Assembly: GCA_913777665.1 (NCBI GenBank)
Contig: CAJYTF010000022.1
Location: 16,048 to 80,047, forward strand
DNA: 64,000 nt
DNA from: an uncultured Myroides sp.
GTDB lineage: Bacteria > Bacteroidota > Bacteroidia > Flavobacteriales > Flavobacteriaceae
Reading direction: 5' to 3'
Shown: one piece after another, positions 63,921 to 64,000 of the stretch
How positions within the stretch are numbered: the first letter of the stretch is position 1
Layout: each line of letters starts with the position of its first letter
Notes under the pieces: generated by a model
The model's input: only the letters and a program-made list of their open reading frames with translations
What the model was told of the DNA's origin: nothing
Database searches by the model: none
Made by a program: the position numbers and the translations under genes

Positions 63921-64000
63921 TGTATTTCGTTTTTAAGTATGATATCTGAAAATTTTCTAATTAAAGCAACATAAATATCTATATAATATTTAATATTTTA

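Overview
The window looks like an ordinary chromosomal stretch of a Flavobacteriaceae member (Bacteroidota). The reasons are: very AT-rich DNA; many genes preceded by the Bacteroidota -7 promoter motif TAnnTTTG and by A-rich leaders rather than Shine-Dalgarno sequences; type IX secretion parts (a PorV2-like barrel and two proteins with C-terminal sorting domains); the gliding lipoprotein GldI; BshA (bacillithiol synthesis); an S46 peptidase; and a DUF3822-RsmD pair. No phage, integrase, transposase, CRISPR array or rRNA operon is visible.

Layout. 0-6.7 kb: the tail of tatC, then lptB, then a capsule/exopolysaccharide module (FlaA1-like dehydratase, Wza-like lipoprotein, Wzc-like tyrosine kinase) converging on its likely PHP-type phosphatase. 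6.7-8.9 kb: the same minus-strand operon holds a DUF4105 protein and PorV2. 9-14.2 kb: pssA, three identical tandem tRNA-Phe genes, coaX, an outer-membrane protein, lptC and a CNNM/CBS protein. 14.2-24.7 kb: a PpiD-like chaperone, fabD, a HipA-like kinase plus DUF3037 pair, dodecin, a YegP protein, a DegT aminotransferase, kdtA, and small membrane or acetyltransferase genes. 24.8-33.6 kb: an S46 peptidase, a Thr/Glu/Ala-rich lipoprotein, a GH3-type acyl-adenylase, DUF2797, and a CcoI-like copper ATPase divergent from a Crp/Fnr regulator. 33.6-42 kb: an NrnA-like phosphoesterase, gldI, two tandem cyclophilin-FKBP fusions, an M28 peptidase and two tandem seven-bladed-propeller T9SS cargo proteins. 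42-49.7 kb: bshA, a NagZ-like/beta-lactamase-like fusion, MepB, an ABC-F protein and a seven-repeat propeller lipoprotein. 49.7-59.2 kb: a minus-strand cluster (amidase, MlaD, two Fe-S proteins, two unknowns), a second truncated amidase, and lptD. 59.2-64 kb: RidA, kdsB, a RecD-like helicase, an STM3941-like protein, DUF3822 and rsmD.

How the genes fit together. The strongest theme is the cell envelope: LPS synthesis and transport (kdsB, kdtA, lptB, lptC, lptD), capsule polymerisation and export, outer-membrane lipid handling (MlaD), peptidoglycan turnover (amidases, NagZ-like fusion) and envelope protein folding (PpiD, GldI, two dual-family immunophilins).

The most interesting structural finding is a partial tandem duplication at 54.4-56.5 kb. 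An amidase plus the first codons of the divergent lptD were copied. This left a 19-codon lptD remnant, an amidase copy without its SPOR-like tail, and a repeat-like insert between the two. Other points worth a second look are a HipA-like kinase without a visible HipB, an ABC-F leader with a start-stop codon pair and an inverted repeat that ends 1 nt before the ATG, and an in-frame YG-repeat tail on the Wzc kinase. All calls come from reading the sequence; no database search was run.
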